64,000 nt of DNA. Origin: Perkinsus chesapeaki (Eukaryota; Perkinsozoa; Perkinsida; Perkinsidae). The translations under genes and the position numbers were made by a program. The DNA lies in assembly GCA_013115145.1 (NCBI GenBank), contig JAAPAO010000006.1:62001-126000 (forward strand), written 5' to 3'. Every line of letters starts with the position of its first letter. The stretch's first letter is position 1. Under the pieces are notes generated by a model. That model saw nothing but the letters and a program-made list of their open reading frames with translations. It did not search any database and was not told the origin of the DNA. Below are positions 24,396 through 35,645 of the stretch, piece by piece.

Positions 24396-25246
24396 TTACA
24401 TCTCTTTAATATCGCTATCTAGTGCCTTGGCCATGGCAGTTATCTCGTCAGAATAAAGTCTACCCAGGACAACTCCAAGATTGCTACGGCCTAAGAGCAA
24501 CCCTAATATTAGATGGACGCGTTTGAACGGGATGAACTTACAGGCCGAACATCGCTCGTCATTCGAGTATAAATCACACTGTTGCTTCTTAGGCCGTGGT
24601 CCACCAACTGAAATAAACAGCGATCCCATATCCTTCTCCACTATGACTTGTATACCGTTAGCCTTCCTCGCGGTTGCGTCGGCCGCAGCTTGTTCAGCTG
24701 CCGCCTGTGCTCGCTCGCATTTAATTTGTTTTACATAGTCGGGATGCCTCACTCCTCTACAAGCATGCTCACGCAGTAAACCTGTGTAAGTGAACTAACA
24801 ATATAAATGAAAATACCGTATTAGTACTTGAGATATCCTCATCGATTCCCGGATAACTTTCCAAAAGATTAGGATCCACCATTAAAGTCGGTCGGCTGTG
24901 GAGGAGCTGCAATAATTGTTGCTTGTCACGAAGATCGTAGTGTGGCCTATATAATTGGAGTAACTTCTTCGCGTATATATCTTTCCAACCTAAATTTGTA
25001 TCTTCTGGTCGTCGGATCGTAGTCAATCTTGGGATTGTTCTGCAACATCCCTACCACCGCCGGTTGCCCTATTATCCGCTCTCGAGTGGTCCTGTAAGCC
25101 ACTAGCGGAAACTGAGACTACTATAAGGTTTACCTTTCAATTTGAGAATCAGTGAATTCCTGATTAGGATTCTGCTTGAGCATGTCCAAGACGACCTTCA
25201 CGATCGACTCTACTGGTCGCTGACCTTTCGCCCCGAATTGATACAT
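24396..25246 (-). CDS. GTF2E2: Transcription initiation factor IIE, beta subunit
   Basis: From the ATG at 25246 the spliced exons read MYQFGAKGQRPVESIVKVVL, NPNQEFTDSQIE, GQPAVVGMLQNNPKIDYD, then across a 43-nt intron FRPHYDLRDKQQLLQLL. Next come PTLMVDPNLLESYPGIDEDI and an Ala-rich helical stretch. The NNPKI...Y.F.P.Y.LRDK..LL.LL pattern is the winged-helix core of TFIIE beta, which stabilises RNA polymerase II at open promoters with TFIIE alpha and TFIIH. The C-terminal exon ends ALDSDIKEM before TAA 24396-24398. The part between residue about 130 and the end is less conserved, with an insert (ERAQAAAEQAAADATARKA) not seen in most homologues. Confidence 0.68.
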
Positions 25247-26216
25247 TGCAATACACTCTGGGGTATAAAACTACGTTGCGGTCATATGAGATGTACCCCT
25301 TTCCAAGTGATAATCTGAGTTGTAATGTAGGAACCACTAGGAGTGCCTAGACCAGTTTTTGCGAATCGCGTGCGCCCAGATGATCGATCTCCAAGGAGAG
25401 TCTAGTATAGAGCACCGTAGAGGCTCTATGACATACCTATTCATTCATATCACCAAGGAAGCCACTGGGTCCTAGTAACACTTTCAGCATCTTAGTTAAT
25501 GGCACCTCTAGTGCCAGTAAAGCCGCCGAGGCATGTTCCGGTTGCTAACGGTGTGCCAGTGAGGGATGGTCCAGTCGTCCCAATGGTACCTGATATACCA
25601 CATGGCAATATTTATATGAGGCAGCATCTATCTCGGTAAGCAAATGCGATCTTTATTGCGCAGCTCTCGAATCTCTTCGGTGAACCCGTGTGGAATTCCG
25701 AATAAAAATGCAAAACAATTTATACGACATATCTGCCGTAAATTAATTAGACATTCCTGCCAAGTTCAACTGGTATTATACTCAGTACTAGCGTGGTAAC
25801 AAGCAATTGTCATTGATGGGCTCTCATAAACCAGCGAGATTTTGCGGGTTAGCTTCGCGTAAGATGCGGCAAAATCGGCATTTCATAGCATCTCAAGGAT
25901 GGCATATATCATTTGTAGGTGTCATCGGTCAGCAGCACCAACTTTAGAAAATAAAAGACTGGAAGAGGTAGAGGAGCCCGAGAGGGCAGTGTAACGGTTT
26001 CTGGTTGCGTGCTAGATCAAGTGGAACAACAGAGTGGACGAGCTAGATGCCCGGTGGCGAGGAAATGGCTTCAAGGGGGAAGTTCAATACATACCGTAAG
26101 GCCCGTTGGAGAGGGAATCATTATGGTCATGACGTCATAGGTTCGTTGGGCGGGGTCTTATCCGACCTTTAAAGCGGGATATAGATTTGCAGCTTTCAAC
26201 GTTTGCCAAGGACAAC
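25247..26216. other. Gene-poor intergenic region with a CRE-like palindrome
   Basis: No frame of note lies on either strand in this stretch of almost 1 kb between divergent genes (TFIIE beta on minus, hypothetical on plus). It should carry both promoters. A perfect 10-bp palindrome ATGACGTCAT sits at 26129-26138, about 80 bp before the next plus-strand ATG. That is the classical CREB/ATF core. Confidence 0.4.
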
Positions 26217-27930
26217 ATGAAGCATCTCAATGACACTCAGATGCCACCCGAAAACGCTGTGGGTTCAAAGCTCTCCCTCACGAGCCCATCCCCCCTTTCA
26301 GTTGAGTGCGCTTAGGAGGGCCATGAAGGACTGTGGCTGCCACTCTAGGCTTCCTCAGCTAGCTGCTGGTTTACCTAGTATAAACCCGACCCTAGGAACA
26401 CGCATAGAAGCCCTGCCTAACCTACGTAGCCTTACAGGTTCTCTCTATACGTTGTCTTTCCTATGCCATATCTACTCTCTTTAGGTCCAGCTCTCCTCGA
26501 CGCTTGGAGATGTAGCACTCCCTGGGCATTATGTCCTCCTCCTTCGGCGCTCAATGGTAGAATCGTCGCTTTCAGGTATATTTATGGGTTGTCATCAACT
26601 TAGGTAACCTTTCATCCAATTTACAAGGTCATATTTATCGTTGCATGTCTGAGCCTATCTTTCAGCCATGATAATTTTACCCTTATGTTGTACTTCTCAT
26701 CGGTGGGTCGTGTTCACGCTCACTTTCTCCATGATCAGTTCATTTTGCATCAATGCCTAAGATTAAATCCGGTACGGTTTCATCTCATCCTTTGAAGCCA
26801 TCACCCATACCTACCTCAGGCTCTGCCCCAGGAAATGTATGGTATTCACCTGGCAGGAGATGTCACTTATTTTCATTAGGGCATGGAGATTATTGTCAAG
26901 GAGCGAGGGAGCGGCGCAGAGCTGACCAGACTTCAACTGCCTGAGTTTTGCATCGACCATATGATGTGATTATTCTAAGTCGTTGTTTCCTTCACTGTTG
27001 TTGTCTTTCCAGGATGATGTCTCCCGAGGCTAACCTCGATATGATGATCAAGCATATCAACACAGCCATAAAGCCACGAACTGTTGGCTTTTTGTGAGAG
27101 TCCAGACTTCCGGTTTCAAGAAACCTTTTCCCTCAGGTTCCTTCAAGGAGAACGCTGCAGCGGCATTACGATCGATGACTGCGGTGACGGTATGATCCTC
27201 GAAATCGAATAGACCGCTCATGTGGTCGTCATTTGTCACCCGACTGGATTGCTGTGTTGGCAACTCGCTCCTTTCTGGCTCGTGAAGGTACAAATTTCTT
27301 ATACTCATTCCAATGGACTCGGGCACGACATTACGGTACTCTACGATGGCAGTACTGCTACTCGCGGCGATCCTTTTAGCTACTGCTTGGCTCAAGCTGA
27401 AACCTTGGTAGGATGATTCAAGTGTTGAGTCCAACATAGGTCCAGGTGGGATCGTGCGAGGATGCGTGAAAGTATTTTAAATGGTATTAATAGTGAGTAT
27501 GAACAATTGAGGCTAGCCAGGAAGGTAGTACGCCTTCTCGTTCGGTTGAAATCGTTTTATGAAGGATCTGGTCTATCATTATTACTGGGCACTTAGCCGC
27601 AATGATGACAGAGAGGCCGATATGCACGAGTCACAGGTACTTGATATGGACAGGAAACTTGAGCAGCTCCGAGAACGATATTGGGCTGTTGAAAGGGGTA
27701 TAGCTTGTGCTCGAATGCCTATATCTTTATACTTCTGCCAAGGCCAAGAATCCCCGGTACCGCTGGCACCATCGCAGCTTACAGTTAGAGTCTACGGTAA
27801 AGGCGAGGCCACCGATAAGTCGTCCAGTGATGACGATTCTGCACGCATGCGTCACCCCATACAAGCTTCGTGATTGTTTTCCTATTAACTTCGAGGTTGA
27901 GTTAGCACCATTCCCCTCAGTATTGAAATG
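26217..27930 (+). CDS. Hypothetical protein, several exons
   Basis: An ATG at 26217 opens MKHLNDTQMPPENAVGSKLS. Later blocks with plausible acceptors and donors read LSALRRAMKDCGC, RIEALPNLR, VQLSSTLGDVALPGHYVLLL, ALPQEMYGIHLAGDV, MMSPEANLDMMIKHINTAIK, and a helical block WDRARMRESILNGINSEYEQ followed by RKVVRLLVRL. Then come READMHESQ and RKLEQLRERYWAVER. The end near 27930 reads NFEVELAPFPSVLK. The helical blocks suggest a coiled coil. No family was recognised and the exon chain is only partly resolved. Confidence 0.35.
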
Positions 27931-27961
27931 ACAGTTTCTACCGATTTTCTCATAGTTCTGT

Positions 27962-28662
27962 ATGGCGCCTAACCCTTCCCACATAACCCGCTTTATGCGA
28001 AGTCCACCTGATACTCTCCACAGAGCTCTAGTCTACCTCAATCTCAGGCCAGGGGATCGCTTCATTGATATAGGCTCCGGTGATGGTCTAGTGCTTAAGG
28101 AAGCCCTCAGAGTTCAACCGGCCCTTGAAAAGGCTGTAGGTATAATGGCACGTTATGCTTACAGCTCTCACCATCTTTCAGGTTTGGAGTTGAGACCAGG
28201 GCTTGTTGAACAATCCAAACAACTTCTCAAGGAGTACCCTCAAGCCCAAGTCTTGGAAGCAGATTTTCAAAGATCGCCCGAGGCTCACAGAATCATTCAG
28301 GAAGCTAATAAGATTTATTTCTTCTTGGATACAGGTGGTTTGTCTTCCAACTGTCTACCGCTTCAACAGTGTCAATCCTAGGTGGCATCGAAAACCTCCT
28401 ACCGGTGTTATCCAAGCATGCTACTGCGGGATCGAGAATTCTCAGTATCGACTTCCCTTTGGATTTCAAGGCAAGCCGCGAATTAACTTTTGCAACCACT
28501 ACTTTAATGGCCTCCTCCGTATCCTACTCGATCGAATGGCGAGTGTCCTCCTTTGGTCAGGCCTTATCAGTTCCAGGCAGCGATCGCTTCAGTCCTGGTT
28601 TGAGCTCAATGGTGGAGAATATGGATGTGTATTGGTATGATGTCCTAAAGCCTTTTTCGTGA
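27962..28662 (+). CDS. Class I SAM-dependent methyltransferase, FAM173-like
   Basis: The ATG at 27962 lies about 30 bp after the previous gene's last frame. Exon 1 gives [20 protein letters not shown], followed by GLVLKEAL: motif I of the Rossmann-fold methyltransferases. A 42-nt intron inside AVG and a 46-nt intron inside DTG keep the frame open: [19 protein letters not shown] (acidic motif after strand 2), then [19 protein letters not shown] and [18 protein letters not shown]. The layout resembles FAM173/ATPSCKMT protein-lysine methyltransferases, which act on mitochondrial ATP synthase subunit c or the ADP/ATP carrier. That identity is a suggestion. The stop is at 28660-28662. Length about 200 residues. 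Confidence 0.6.
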
Positions 28663-28753
28663 AGTTATGCTCTCTGTTGCGCTTCACACTTGGTTGTTAA
28701 CCTTACTGCCTGTAAGTTACATTTTTTCTCTTAAACTCCACAGTCCCCTGGAA

Positions 28754-29999
28754 ATGTTTCGCAATCCTTATGATACCGACTGCATCACCTGGTCACCCCA
28801 GGGCCGTATCTTCCAGATTGAGTATGCTATGGAGGCTGTGAAACAGGGAACTGCCGTGGTGGCCCTCAGAGGAAAGAAACATGCTGTAATAATCGTAGCT
28901 TACGGACTGATTGTCATTAAGAAGTCCCTTTTCACCCAGTATTTACATTATTGCAAGCCCTGCACTGTCGTTGATCGGGGAATCTCATTCGATCACCCGT
29001 CACATCGCGAGGGGATTTTTGTTATTGCTTGAGGTCAGCGTGGTCTGCTTGTTAAGCTGTTTCTATTCACTGGCTCCTTAGTATTACTCTCGTTTGGAAT
29101 GATATTTCAGGTGCTATGCGCTTTCCGAAGGAGACAGTCGGAGCTTGCGTCCTATCAGCAGAAGGTCTTCCGTGTTGACGATCATATCGGTGTGGCCATC
29201 TCGGGCCTTACCGCTGATGCTCGTAGGAAACTATGTCTCTAGATAGTCGTGTTTATCTCAAATGTTCAGGTGTTATTTGCTCCTTCATGCGCGATGAATG
29301 CCTCTCTCATAAGTTCACCTATGATACACCAATGAGCGTCGGAAGGTTGGTGAACAAGATTGGTGTTGGTAAGCATACTCGCCTTTTCATACAATCAAAT
29401 CTTCCTTCTATCAGAATCCCAGGAGAAGACTCAAGTCGCCAGCAAGCGTCCTTACGGTGTCGGCCTCCTTGTGGCTGGTTACGATGAGACAGGTCCTCAC
29501 ATCTATGAGACTTGCCCCAGTGGAAATATATTCGAGTAATTGCCATCTTATATGGTATCGCGAAGAAAACGTCTTCGTAGGTATTACGCTATGGCTATTG
29601 GAGGTCGCTCCCAATCCGCCAGAACCTACCTCGAGAACAACTACGAATGCTTCGATAACATCACTGATCAGAAGGAGCTTCTCATGCACGGCTTGAAGGC
29701 TCTTGCTAAAACTCTCCAGGATGATGCTACGTAAGAGCTGCTCAACCGTCGTGGGTTTGATATGCTCTAAAGCATTAAGCAGTTCCAATGTTGTATCTCT
29801 TAGATTAACGACTGAGAACTGCAGTGTTGCAATCGTCGGCGAGGACCTTCCTTTCAAGGAGCTAAACACCGAGGAGCTACAGAGTCTTATCAGTAACCTC
29901 GAGCAGGCTCAGGTAGAGGTTAGCCTAGTCGCAGATTAGAGACATCTTTCGTCTTAGCCCGAAGCGACTGGCGCTGCTCCTATGGATACATCCGAGTAA
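28754..29999 (+). CDS. PSMA1: 20S proteasome subunit alpha type-1
   Basis: The ATG at 28754 starts MFRNPYDTD and continues [20 protein letters not shown], the N-terminal alpha-subunit signature in its alpha-1 (PSMA1) form. After a first intron of about 210 nt, exons give [75 protein letters not shown], then [26 protein letters not shown] and [15 protein letters not shown]. The last exon ends with TAA at 29997-29999. It is a structural subunit of the outer ring of the core proteasome. A 35-nt intron at 29235-29269 leaves three extra residues (VIC) relative to the usual family alignment. The longer upstream frame from 28667 is a chance extension. Confidence 0.92.
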
Positions 30000-30656
30000 A
30001 GAGTGACAAAGTAAACACTAGTGATAGTTGGTGATGACAATCGATTGTTGCAGAAGTTTCAAAACTATATTCTGTGTTGATCTAGTTAAGTATTAAATAT
30101 TCATCAGTAGCTACGAAAAGACAATCTCATACTCGTTTTCAAGCCAAGCTGTTAGTCGTATTGAAATTTCGTAAATTCAACTACCAATTAGTAGCCGAGT
30201 ACCATATTGGTTACCTTGGGTAATAAGCTAATTAATGTGGAATATAGTTGTAAGAACTTAAACCCACTGCATCACATGCGCGGAAACTCTTCACTGAATA
30301 GATGGGCTCTTGTAAAAGTTGCTTGTTTACCCATTACGTTTACTCTTTGAACTCAACGGCTAAATTGTGATTCACACTGGATACATAAATTAAGCCAGTT
30401 GTTGGTGGAACGTACTTCACAGCGAGTACAAATGGTAGTGAAATAACGATGATGAAGTTATGATGATAACACCCAGCCTCGCCGGGATTATCATCAATAT
30501 TAATGATACTAGTAGGGAATAGTTTCAGTTTCGAACCTAAACAGTTTTAGTGCAGTAACATCTACAACAAGTGTGCGAACGAAAGCACACCCAGACTCCC
30601 CGGGTCCAATCGTTCACTACACTGATTAATCATGTTGAACAAATAACAACAGCAGT
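30000..30656. other. Convergent intergenic region (PSMA1 / PGM2 3' flanks)
   Basis: AT-rich non-coding DNA of about 650 bp between two gene 3' ends. One imperfect hairpin is visible (GATGATAA at 30462-30469 pairing with TTATCATC at 30488-30495). I see no gene, RNA or mobile element. Confidence 0.45.
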
Positions 30657-32438
30657 TTATCGTCTCTCGAGACCGTACTTCTCGGGTTGGAGGAAGTTGT
30701 TGATGACATCATTAACGACAACATCCAAGTTAGCCTTAGCCTGCTCCTCGCTCTTCCTATCGGACATCTCGCAGTAGTACTTCAGCTTGGGCTCAGTGCC
30801 GGAACCACGTAGAGTGACAACGGCATTGTTGTCGAAGTAAAGAGTAATCATCTGCTGATCAGGAGTGGTAGGAAGAATACTCTTGTGCTCGGGCATCCTA
30901 GAATCATAACCAAGGGTAACATCACGGATACCAGCAAGAGTAGAGGAACCCAAGCTCTTAGGATAAGCACCATTGTTACGGAAAGCGTCGAAGATCTGCT
31001 GCATAACCTTGGGGTCGTAACAGAGGAAGTAACCGTTGTTGTTGGCAAAGTAGCCGACAGTCTGACGGAGCTCCTCAAGACGCTCGTAAAGAGTGATACC
31101 CTTCTCACGACGCCAGTAGTTGGCCATCTCTGCCCAAACGGAGGCAGCGGTAACACCATCCTTATCGGGAACAGTCATGGTCAAAGCATAACCGATGGCC
31201 TCCTCGTAAGCCAAGCAATGGACAAGCTCGGGGTTCTCGGCAGTCATCTTGAGAGAGGTGTTGGCCAACCACTTGAAACCAGTAAGAGTATCAGTGTACT
31301 GGCAGCCATAATGCTTAGCGACAGCGGCGAGCATCTTGGATGATACAGTTGAGTTGAGGACTAAGCACTTATCAGCAGGAACGCCTCTGCGGATAGCCAT
31401 CATGATGGAGAAATCACCAAAGATGGTTCCGAGCTCATCACCACTGAACTGATGCCATTCACCGTTCTTCTGCTTCTCGCAGGCGGTGAAGCGATCAGAA
31501 TCCGGATCGTTAGCAATCACGTAATCACAGTCGTTCTCCTTAGCGAAGGCAAGACACAAGTTAAGAGCACCTTTCTCTTCGGGGTTGGGGAAGGGGACAG
31601 TGGGGAATTCCGGATCGGGATGAGCTTGAGGCTCGAAGACCTTAACGCACTCCTCGGGAATGTTGAACCTCTTCAAGAGACCAGTGGTGAAAGGAAGACC
31701 AACGCCGTGCATAGCGGTATAAGCGAACTTCAAGGTACTCTTCTTGTTCTCCTCAGGGAAGCGGCAAAGCTCATGATACATCTGATCCATGTAAGTAGTC
31801 ATGACATCATCATAAGGGTCAATGATCTTAGAGGTATCCTTGAGGTAACACTCCTCGTTCAAGAGTTCAAGAGCCTCCTTCCAGGGGACGAGATTCTTGG
31901 CAATAGAGTCGGAAATCTCGCTATCCATGGGAGGAATGATCTGAGCACCATTGGCAGCGTAGACCTTGTAACCATTGTCCATCTTGGGGTTGTGAGAAGC
32001 GGTCACCTGGGCACCAGCACAGCAGTTGTTCCTCTTAACCAAATAAGGGTTGAATGGAGTGCAGGTAGTGGCCTTGTCGTACAAGTAGACCTTGGCACCC
32101 TGGGAGAGGAAGACAGCGGCGGCGACGTGAGCAAAGCGCTTGGAATTGTAACGACCATCGAAGCCGAAGACAACACCTCGCTCAGCAAGACCTTCTTTAC
32201 CGAACTGAGATTCGAGATATCTGCAAAGACCTTGAGAGGCCTGCATAACAGTGAGACAGTTCATACGGTCAAAGCCAGCACCCATGCGAGCACGAAGACC
32301 AGCGGTACCGAAAACCAAACGCTTCTCGGGGTTCAAGTGCTCAGCGATTTCCTCATCAGAGAAGGAAGATGCTTCATCACGAGTGGCCTTATAGAAATCC
32401 AAAGAGAGCCAGTACTGAAGAGCCTCGTTCGACGACAT
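30657..32438 (-). CDS. PGM2: Phosphoglucomutase/phosphomannomutase, PGM2 type (intronless)
   Basis: A single uninterrupted frame of 593 codons, which is full length for the family. It has the four alpha-D-phosphohexomutase landmarks: the catalytic phosphoserine loop TASHNP (residues about 166-171), the Mg-binding loop DPDSDR (about 317-322), the sugar-binding loop YEEAIGY (about 425), and the phosphate-binding loop RGSGTEPK near the C-terminus. Family members interconvert hexose or pentose 1- and 6/5-phosphates; the PGM2 branch can also act as phosphopentomutase. It is the only long gene here without introns and has strong codon bias, which leaves long open frames on the opposite strand (31452-32447). 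The bias suggests high expression. Lack of introns could reflect retroposition or transfer. Confidence 0.95.
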   Translation of the reverse strand: MSSNEALQYWLSLDFYKATRDEASSFSDEEIAEHLNPEKRLVFGTAGLRARMGAGFDRMNCLTVMQASQGLCRYLESQFGKEGLAERGVVFGFDGRYNSKRFAHVAAAVFLSQGAKVYLYDKATTCTPFNPYLVKRNNCCAGAQVTASHNPKMDNGYKVYAANGAQIIPPMDSEISDSIAKNLVPWKEALELLNEECYLKDTSKIIDPYDDVMTTYMDQMYHELCRFPEENKKSTLKFAYTAMHGVGLPFTTGLLKRFNIPEECVKVFEPQAHPDPEFPTVPFPNPEEKGALNLCLAFAKENDCDYVIANDPDSDRFTACEKQKNGEWHQFSGDELGTIFGDFSIMMAIRRGVPADKCLVLNSTVSSKMLAAVAKHYGCQYTDTLTGFKWLANTSLKMTAENPELVHCLAYEEAIGYALTMTVPDKDGVTAASVWAEMANYWRREKGITLYERLEELRQTVGYFANNNGYFLCYDPKVMQQIFDAFRNNGAYPKSLGSSTLAGIRDVTLGYDSRMPEHKSILPTTPDQQMITLYFDNNAVVTLRGSGTEPKLKYYCEMSDRKSEEQAKANLDVVVNDVINNFLQPEKYGLERR

Positions 32439-33505
32439 GGTTGTTGATTAATAGAAATACTAATAATATGATGATGTGTAAATCTGTACGCATACAGTGC
32501 TCGACGCTAGCGCTGAGCTGAGGGACATGTCACACAACGCAGTTTGGCTCAACTAGGGCTTGCTTGAAAATCCTATTCTACCAGCCCATGAAGCTGCCCA
32601 TGCCTTTATTGACATCGAGCGGGTGCTCAATGAGTTAACGCTTGAAGGGACCTCTTCTCTGGATTCACCAACAGTTTTGGTTCAACACGACAAGTGATAC
32701 CTGGTAATCTGTTCAACTCTCTTACACGGACATGCTGATATTAGTGAGAGATCACTCAAAGAGAAACCAGCTAGCGTTTGGAGCCGAGATGAGGTTCGTT
32801 ATGTATCGATTAAATGCCTAATGAGACTGCTGTAAGAATACAATAGTCGTTCTGGCTGTAGAACTGACTCAGGACCGAGCGCCGAGGAAAAACCCGTTGT
32901 CGATGACAGTCCTACCGGTATCAATTCCAGAGTGTCTAATATATAGGAAGCTGAATAACAACCAAAACCACAGCATCGAGAATAGCACTTGGAAACGGGT
33001 CCAGTGCTACGTTGTCTCGTTACTCCACTCACTTCGATTTTTATGCTTGGAAGCAGATAGCCTACTCCCTCGCAACAGAGTGCAAATTACTTGGGACTGT
33101 GAATCGATAACAGCGCGATGGACAATATGCATCTTCTCAAATAACTGTTGAGTCCCCTTTAACTAAAATCCCTTACGGAGACTAGCGAGACGTGTTGCAA
33201 GATCGAAGTTGAACAACAATCGATCAAAGTGGCGCAACACATTTGTCGTGAATGTGCGTTCTCCGATACATCTCCGATTTACACTTGCGACACGCCCAAA
33301 CGGCTAGGGTGGCAGTTAGGGTGGGACGCAATAGAGCATGGGATAGGTTCCTCTAAGGTCATCATGATATTTTTTGGAATAGAGTTCCCTGCCAAATATC
33401 GTCTGTAGCTTCGTTCCTTCCCGAGGCATTGATATCAGCAGTAAGCCAGAATTGAGAGTTGGACGCTTTACCGAATAGTCAGTTGTTTGCTATCACCACG
33501 GCCTA
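32439..33505. promoter_or_regulatory. Divergent intergenic region, PGM2 and RPA1 promoters
   Basis: About 1.07 kb between genes transcribed away from each other. I looked here for missing N-terminal RPA1 exons (the DBD-F/RPA70N domain) and found no convincing one. Only short, unsupported frames occur. Confidence 0.4.
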
Positions 33506-35645
33506 ATGACTACGTATTTCCCGATTCGAGAAATCTCTTCCTACTCGGTCAGAAATTGGACCATCAAAGCTCGAATCACAGCTAAGGTAACCTTCCTACG
33601 GCACACGTTCGAGTCACCCAGTTCAAGCGTTTTGTCGATAGCAACTTCCGGACATGGAATGTTTCTCAATCTCAGTCTGCGGTACGACACTTTACTAATT
33701 CTCGAGGAGGCGGATCAGTCTTCAGCATCGATCTTTTGGATAAAGAGGTATCCGCTGGGGTGAGGGTATATCGAGTTTCGTTGTGTAGGGAGGCGAAATT
33801 AGGGGAACATTCTTTAATGCAGCTTCTGATAAATTTGACAAGATACTGGAACAAGGAAAGGTAGTTTCGCTATTTTATCAGCTATTGACAGACTCTTTCA
33901 GATCTATACTTTCACCAAAGGAAACGTTCGAGTAGCCAACAAGAGATACAGCTCGTGCAATCACAATTACGAAATCGTGTTCGAAGAAGACTCTCAAATT
34001 GTTGAGGTTCAAGATGATGTCGATGACCAAATTGAGAAGATCAAGTAGTGTATTTAGTTCGAAAGGATTTACATCAAGGGTCTTGTTATCAGATACACGT
34101 TCTGCTCGGTCAGGGATCTCAAAAACAAGCCGGTGCCGAGTACCGTCGATCTCTTAGTCCTAGTTAAAGACTACAGGTAGGTTCCGACAGCCTGCGTGCA
34201 GAGTACGGTAATTATATACTGCTCTTAGGCCTGCCGGGACAGTAAACTCCAAAAATGGCGCTGAGCTGCTTCGTCGTAATGTGACTGTCTGTGATGAATC
34301 TGGGTGCAGTGTGGATGTTACATTTTGGAATGAGCATGTAGCTTGTTGTATGACTGTGGATTGCTTTCAACTTATTTTTCTAAGGCTAATGTGGTGGATG
34401 AGTCATTGCTTCAAACTCAGCCTATTATTGCTATGAAGGGTGTCAGTGTTCGAGACTATGGCGGTAAGGAATAATGCTGGTGTTCGTGAGACACATTAGG
34501 ATCTTGTCAGGAAGGAGCTGCTCCACATTGAATTCGACCCAAGTCGAGGTTAACCCCGATCTTCCCGAAGCTAAGCAGCTCAAGGTATTATTTCTGCATG
34601 ACTCTACTTAGATTATCTGGATATTAGATTTGGTGGGCGAATACAGGCTGTTCGATGGCCTTGACGAACTTGTCCCAGCAAGGCATATCGACTCCTGGAG
34701 CCGGCGGGCAGCCGATGGTTACTAAGGCTATGGTAATACGAAAGTGTATGTCTATTAGCTATCCATGTGCTGGTTTCAGACTATCTCGGAAATGAAAAAT
34801 GATGTTAAAAACATGGATATGGGCGGGTCGATGAATTCGTATGAAATAGTTGGTAGACTTCAGTTTGTAACTACTAGAGGCAGAGAAGGGAATGATGTGA
34901 GTTCATGGTGCTGACATGCCGTGGGGTATTGATGCATAGCTCCCTATTTACTACATGGCATGTGATAGCTGTAATCGAAAGATGGCTGATGGAAGTGACG
35001 GGTTCTGTCAGGCTTGCAACAAACAAGTGAGTATTCGTAATATGGGTGGCTTTAATATCGTTGTGAGCATTAATTTTATAAGTGTTACTGAAACAGGTTA
35101 ATGTGAAAGCTAGATATATGCTGCGGTCGCAGTTTGTCGATAGTACTGATGATGCTTACCTAACATGCTTCCATGACCAAGGTAAGATGATGTATGGTGG
35201 CCTAGTCGTATTTCTATGTCAAGCTCATGCGCTCATTGGCAAGCCAGTTGAGGACTTTGTAATGGCACAAGAGATGGGTAAGAGTGTCGGTAACGAGCTT
35301 AAGAATCACTACTACGAGAAGGTAGTATCGAGTTGATGATAGGGCGAATATCTCATCCGACAGGCATGGAAAGTCCGTGTAAGGGCCAAGATGGAGACTT
35401 ATCAGGGAGAGCCTCGACCTCGGATCACAGTATCAGCCCTGGAGCCCCTGGACCCCAAGGAGCATTGTCAGAGGTTACTCACGGCAATATATGAAAATGT
35501 AAACAGTCTGTTGCTTGATGCGGTATAAGATAGTCTTGCACAGATTGGAAAAGAAGATGAGAGCGAGGCACAAAAGGCCAAGATTCGTCAGTCTATGGTT
35601 AGTGAGGGAATGTCTATGGAAACAGCTGTTGCTAGTGGTGCTTGA
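33506..35645 (+). CDS. RPA1: Replication protein A large subunit (RPA1), short form
   Basis: Exons splice into a nearly complete RPA1. YFPIREISSYSVRNWTIKAR and FTNSRGGGSVFSIDLLDKEG open OB fold A, followed by GTFFNAASDKFDKILEQGK, IYTFTKGNVRVANKRY and NHNYEIVFEED. OB fold B contains DLKNKPVPSTVDLLVLVKDY, VTVCDESGCSVDVTFWNEH, QPIIAMKGVSVRDYG and STQVEVNPDLPEAKQLK. OB fold C contains LPIYYMACDSCNRKMADGSD followed by CQACNKQ, a C-x2-C-x13-C-x2-C zinc ribbon, then VKARYMLRSQFVDSTDDAYL and WKVRVRAKMETYQGEPRP. RPA1 binds single-stranded DNA in replication and repair. The start at 33506 leaves out the N-terminal interaction domain of animal and yeast RPA1, like the short forms known in some alveolates. 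A final 45-nt intron leads to stop 35643-35645. Confidence 0.85.

Noticed and set aside
30460-30496. Imperfect hairpin downstream of PSMA1 as a functional 3' element
   Set aside because: The 8-bp stem with an 18-nt loop is within what can occur by chance in AT-rich DNA, and no other gene end here shows it.
30570-30620. Possible tRNA-like segment (ccgggtccaatcgttc)
   Set aside because: The T-arm-like words are not matched by an acceptor stem or a D-arm at the right distance.
31452-32447. 331-codon open frame on the plus strand
   Set aside because: It lies fully antisense to the intact PGM2 gene, has a Leu/Val-rich composition without domain landmarks, and is explained by the strong codon bias of PGM2.
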